From CAZEAC01 sp964510065 (GTDB lineage: Bacteria; Bdellovibrionota_C; UBA2361; CAIXSY01), in contig CAZEAC010000121.1 in NCBI GenBank assembly GCA_964510065.1, positions 1-10,353 on the forward strand: a stretch of 10,353 bases of DNA, in the 5' to 3' direction. This document shows, in pieces, positions 6,763 to 10,353 of the stretch (positions are counted from its first letter, which is position 1; every line of letters starts with the position of its first letter). A program made the position numbers and the translations under genes. The notes beneath the pieces were generated by a model. It made no database searches. It was given only the letters and a program-made list of their open reading frames with translations, and was not told the DNA's origin.

Positions 6763-6780
6763 AATTTCACAGAGGGGAAT

Positions 6781-9700
6781 ATGAGAGCAAATACGGCATT
6801 ACATGAGAACCGCAAATTCGACAACCTGCTTGATGCTGAGCTGGGAACAGCTGCTGAGTGGCTGAGAAATGCTAAAATCATCTGGGGCGCCTTCGAGAAG
6901 AGCTCGCCTAAAACGTGTGCGCTCGTCAGCGAATACGGCGGCATTAAAGAGCTCGCAAAAATAATTGATCATGAAATCAGGAGCGACCTGCAAGCGGTAG
7001 ATAACTATAATAGAGAAATTGCAGCTAAAGGCCTTGATGCAGCTCCTCGTACCAGGCTTCTTTCGCATGTGGAGAGACGTTCCCGTTTGCTTCAAAACGT
7101 GGCGGTTGCGCTCAAACGTATTGAAAATCCTGAGAAAGGCTCGAGCGAAGGGCTTAAGATCTTGGAGCAGGTATGTAAGCAAGATGGTTTAGTTTCATTG
7201 GTGGCGCTTCTCGCTCGTGTATTTAAAAGCGAAGATACCTTTTTTGGTGGCTCTGCCTTACCGGCAAAGTCAAAGGCTTCTCGTTCTAATGGTGCGGCGG
7301 GCGCGGAAGCTCGTGCACTTGGCCTCGTAAGCGGGAAAGGTCCTGAGCTTTTTCTTTCATGCCTTGGCGCCGTGTACCAGCAGCACCGTTCGCGGATCGG
7401 CGAATTCTTAAAAAAGGCGGCTGAATATCGGGGAGCACCAGGAAATTATTCACTGCTCCTGTTGAAGCTTGGTCAGGGTAGCTTCGATCCGTTTACGGTT
7501 GGCGAAACTTTACGTTTTGATGCGAAATCCGACAAAGACAAACCAGTGGTGCTCTCACCCGGAGACGCGCCGGTCGAAGGAAAAGTTTACAGTAGCATCG
7601 GGTCCTCTGGGACAGCCTCGACGGGTCACGAATGGCGGGTCTATCGAGAAAATAACGAAGGCGTGTTTGTGAATGTCGGCGCTCAGGGGCTTTGGACGTT
7701 TATCGAGTCGTTTGGTTCCGAAGAGGTAAAGCGGTTGTTTAAACGTGCGGAACGTCGTCGAGTGACCGGCGGCTCACGGGCCGAAGACGACTTAATCGAT
7801 AGCCTGAACGATATAATCGAAAAGATGCACGGAGACCTGCTTGATGGCGCCAAAACCGCCACCGCAGGCAGTGAGAGCAGCTATCTTGAAAGGAATCGTG
7901 AGGCTGTATTTGCGGTGCAGCGACTCTTGCAAGAGCTTCGCGGAGAAGCGCACGGCTATCTACATCACGGACGGCTGCTTAGTGAGATTCCAGGTGGCAT
8001 TGAGGTAGCAGGAGACCCCGGCGGTCAGCTTATTGGCAGGTTGCTTCGCCGAAAGGAATTGGGAGTACTGCCGGCGACTGTTGAACGGGCTTGGGCAGAG
8101 CTTCGTGATAACTGGAACGGGCTTAGCGTCGAGAAGCGTCGCGCAAATATTGAAATTCTCCTTCTTGATGACGCAACGAGCAAAAGCGTACACAAGCGAA
8201 GTTTCTTCGCGACACTCGAGGCCGATCGTGCCGAGTATCTTCGCTACAGCTCTACCGAGGAAGGACGAGCGGAGCTAGAAAAATTAGGAGTAGCGTTAGT
8301 CAATCTCGTAGTTCGCGAGGTGGCGCTTGAAGCTACCCTTCATAACAGTGGCGCAACAACTGACGAGGCTAGTGCTGGTCAAGTCTTTGTGCAGCTTGAT
8401 GTGCTTAGTGACTTTAGAAAGAAGATAAACGGCGCCGAATATTGTCGATTCGAAGCGGACATTCAGGCCGGGATTAAGCGCCTTGCGCCGCTTTTCTGCA
8501 GTGTTGAGACGAAAGACGGCAGGATCGAGCGCAAATGGCGAAGCGAGCCCTGGACCGAATCGGTACCGGAGGTACTAAAAAAGCAAGCACTCGAGGCTGC
8601 TAATGTCACTGCTCCGATTGAAATTGCACACCGCCAGTCACCGTCGACTTCGCCACTTCTTAATAATGATGAACTTCAGGTGGTGAAGCGGATGATCTTT
8701 CTTGATTCTCTTTGTTCCGGAAACCGTGAGCGGTTTGTTAGTAGCCTTTCTAGTGTCGAATTCAGAGAGTTTATTGAGCGCTTTGTCGTAATAACGCGAA
8801 AGGTGCGGGATTTTGATAAGGAGCTAGAGGCAAAGAAGATAGCCCTTCCCGAAGGAGGTATACACATTGAGGGGGAGGTGGCTTCATCTGTTTCAAAGGC
8901 GACTAAGTTGAGCGGGTTAACCTCGCGCAGTCTACGGCCAATTGAAGAGATCGAAGGTAGCTATTCGATCCCGTATCCTGAGATTCTTAAGCGCGCAAGA
9001 TATGCGCACTCGCTTTACAAGCATGGAGTGAATGACACCTATCCGCGTGAGCTCGCCAATCTCGAGCGAATGCTTGACGCTGGACTCTATGATCCGAAAG
9101 ATACCTTACTAGGCCGAGCTTTTGAAGCAGCCAGACATTATGTTCCAAGAGCTGAAGTGGGCGAGGGGCTTGAAGTTTGGAAGCTCCTTAAAGGTTCGCC
9201 AGCGGTTTATTTGCCGCACCTCGCGCATGGCCCGGAACGTGAGTACTTCACCACGTATGAGGCGGAGGCCCTGCGCCCTTTGGCGCGAGTTCGAGAGTTC
9301 GCAGTGCAGGAAGGAATCGATAAGATCGAGGAGATTCGGGCGACCATTAAAGCTCTCGATCAGTATCAGTATAAGTATATTATTCGTGGAGATTTTGATG
9401 CAAAGACACCGATTGCGGTAAGGATGGAATCGGTGACTGAGAATGTTTTTGATACTGCGCGACGAGTGGTCGAAATAACGAGCGATGGCAGCGTCACCGA
9501 CCGCAGTTCAGAAACAGAAAAACCGATAAAGCCTAAAACGCCAGGCGGCTACATTTTTGAATATCGAAAACCGTCAGCGCTTCGCGAACAGCTCGAGGAA
9601 ATTCAGGCTGAAATGGTAAAGCTGGGCGATGATTACGCGAATAAAGTGCGTTTCGACCGGAAATGGGGCGAAATATTTGATGAGAAGAACACGGCCGCGC

Positions 9701-10179
9701 TTGCAAAAGCCGGCTTCGGTCCGATAGCCAGCGAAGTGCGCCGTGCCGGAAGGTCGCTGCTCTCTTCAAACTTTACCTACATCTCGAGGCCGCTTTATGA
9801 AGCTGTGCTTAACTTCGAGATGCCGGTAATGCAGCCGGCTCCGGGCACGCCGATTGGCCGCGGTTCGTATATTGTTTGGAATGATGCTGGTGAACCTGTA
9901 CATCAAATTCGGGCCCGGCAAGGTTCGGAGAAACTTCTTCCCTTTGCGGGAGAGTCGCTCATCGTGATGGTAACATCTGATGAACGACGTCAGCGATTTG
10001 TTCGCGAGTTTCTCGCCAAAGAGTTTAGAGCAGGAGATGTCGCGGTTGTCGCACAAAACATAGTAAGTTTTGTTGATACCGGAAAAGTCAGAGATCCTCT
10101 TGGCCGGGTACTACAACTTGCACGAAGTGATATGGGAGCATTTAAGAAGTGGCTCGCAGAAAAGTTTCCTTCGGCGTAA
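6781..10179 (+). CDS. Giant soluble protein of unknown function (1132 aa)
   Basis: I do not recognise this gene. The start is well supported: GAGGGG lies about three to five bases before the ATG, downstream of a consensus -10 box. The 1132-residue product has no signal peptide and no membrane segment, so it should be cytoplasmic. It is mainly helical and rich in Glu, Arg, Lys and Leu. Residues about 235-310 look like a beta-containing globular insert (VVLSPGDAPVEGKVYSS, a Gly/Ser-rich GSSGTASTG, then GHEWRVYRENNEGVFVNVG). A probable linker (SPSTSPLLNND) is near 620. A short coiled coil (LREQLEEIQAEMVKLGDDY) lies near 933-951, and a second compact region (GRGSYIVWNDAGEPVHQIRARQ) starts near 1027. 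No Walker, nuclease, protease or kinase motif stands out. Base composition looks like its neighbours. It follows the winged-helix gene by 167 bp on the same strand but probably has its own promoter. Confidence 0.85.
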   Translation: MRANTALHENRKFDNLLDAELGTAAEWLRNAKIIWGAFEKSSPKTCALVSEYGGIKELAKIIDHEIRSDLQAVDNYNREIAAKGLDAAPRTRLLSHVERRSRLLQNVAVALKRIENPEKGSSEGLKILEQVCKQDGLVSLVALLARVFKSEDTFFGGSALPAKSKASRSNGAAGAEARALGLVSGKGPELFLSCLGAVYQQHRSRIGEFLKKAAEYRGAPGNYSLLLLKLGQGSFDPFTVGETLRFDAKSDKDKPVVLSPGDAPVEGKVYSSIGSSGTASTGHEWRVYRENNEGVFVNVGAQGLWTFIESFGSEEVKRLFKRAERRRVTGGSRAEDDLIDSLNDIIEKMHGDLLDGAKTATAGSESSYLERNREAVFAVQRLLQELRGEAHGYLHHGRLLSEIPGGIEVAGDPGGQLIGRLLRRKELGVLPATVERAWAELRDNWNGLSVEKRRANIEILLLDDATSKSVHKRSFFATLEADRAEYLRYSSTEEGRAELEKLGVALVNLVVREVALEATLHNSGATTDEASAGQVFVQLDVLSDFRKKINGAEYCRFEADIQAGIKRLAPLFCSVETKDGRIERKWRSEPWTESVPEVLKKQALEAANVTAPIEIAHRQSPSTSPLLNNDELQVVKRMIFLDSLCSGNRERFVSSLSSVEFREFIERFVVITRKVRDFDKELEAKKIALPEGGIHIEGEVASSVSKATKLSGLTSRSLRPIEEIEGSYSIPYPEILKRARYAHSLYKHGVNDTYPRELANLERMLDAGLYDPKDTLLGRAFEAARHYVPRAEVGEGLEVWKLLKGSPAVYLPHLAHGPEREYFTTYEAEALRPLARVREFAVQEGIDKIEEIRATIKALDQYQYKYIIRGDFDAKTPIAVRMESVTENVFDTARRVVEITSDGSVTDRSSETEKPIKPKTPGGYIFEYRKPSALREQLEEIQAEMVKLGDDYANKVRFDRKWGEIFDEKNTAALAKAGFGPIASEVRRAGRSLLSSNFTYISRPLYEAVLNFEMPVMQPAPGTPIGRGSYIVWNDAGEPVHQIRARQGSEKLLPFAGESLIVMVTSDERRQRFVREFLAKEFRAGDVAVVAQNIVSFVDTGKVRDPLGRVLQLARSDMGAFKKWLAEKFPSA

Positions 10180-10302
10180 CTACTACACTGTAAACGAAAT
10201 ACTCTTGCTTTCTTAGCTTTGGGCACTCTGTGTCTCTGTGGTTTCTTGAAAGTAAAATACACCACAGAGACACAGAGTGCACCGAGTGAAGACCGAGACT
10301 AA
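10179..10302. repeat. Palindromic element, copy C, abutting the giant gene's stop
   Basis: The left end (10179-10200) matches the left terminal repeat of copy A at 19 of 22 positions, beginning on the last base of the TAA stop of the preceding gene. The core is a perfect 20-bp stem, GCACTCTGTG...TCTGTGGT (10223-10242) against its complement at 10261-10280, with an 18-base loop. Bases 10261-10302 equal 1166-1207 of copy A at 40 of 42 positions, ending GACCGAGACTAA in both. The right terminal repeat of copy A is absent here. The stem would form at the 3' end of the giant gene's mRNA. Confidence 0.75.
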
Positions 10303-10321
10303 CCCGGACTTCTCACGGGTT
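10301..10321 (+). terminator. Weak terminator-like hairpin after copy C
   Basis: AACCCG (10301-10306) and CGGGTT (10316-10321) form a perfect 6-bp stem with a 9-base loop. The following bases (TCTACTG) are not a T-run, so this is at best a weak intrinsic terminator. Bases 10322-10353 hold nothing I can identify. Confidence 0.2.
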
Positions 10322-10353
10322 TCTACTGCGGAGACGTAACTTGCCGACTGACT

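Noticed and set aside
9766..10056. Minus-strand frames opposite the 3' end of the giant gene
   Set aside because: Antisense shadows with no start signal or recognisable domain.

Overview
The window looks like chromosomal DNA of a free-living Gram-negative bacterium of middling GC content. Support for this comes from a diderm-style lipoprotein gene, an Aas-type phospholipid-repair enzyme, AGGTG/GGAG ribosome binding sites and short dispersed palindromic repeats. The phylum cannot be fixed from the sequence. I see no rRNA, tRNA, CRISPR array, transposase or phage gene.

Layout. (1) 123-908, minus: a probable lipoprotein whose domain pattern resembles TraK/VirB9-type secretion proteins (tentative). 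(2) 909-1373: a non-coding stretch holding two fused copies of a palindromic, MITE-like element. (3) 1374-5632, minus: a compact three-gene unit, transcribed right to left. It encodes a PspA/IM30 phage-shock protein, a large polytopic membrane protein, and a 730-residue acyltransferase/acyl-ACP synthetase (Aas type). (4) 5633-5812: a divergent control region with a 9-bp inverted repeat laid over a candidate promoter. (5) 5813-6613, plus: a winged-helix DNA-binding protein with a coiled-coil C-terminal part, probably made from a leaderless mRNA. (6) 6614-6780: a second control region with a 19-bp dyad next to a consensus -10 box. (7) 6781-10179, plus: a 1132-residue soluble protein that I do not recognise. 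(8) 10179-10353: a third copy of the palindromic element, starting on the last base of the stop codon.

The most coherent biology is the PspA - membrane protein - Aas unit. PspA proteins bind stressed inner membrane, and Aas re-acylates lysophospholipids. A PspA operon carrying its own lipid-repair enzyme and a polytopic membrane protein, beside a divergent winged-helix regulator instead of PspF, suggests a self-contained membrane damage response. Whether the giant downstream protein belongs to it is open. Copies of the same repeat, in the same orientation, flank the whole 9-kb block from 1082 to 10302.
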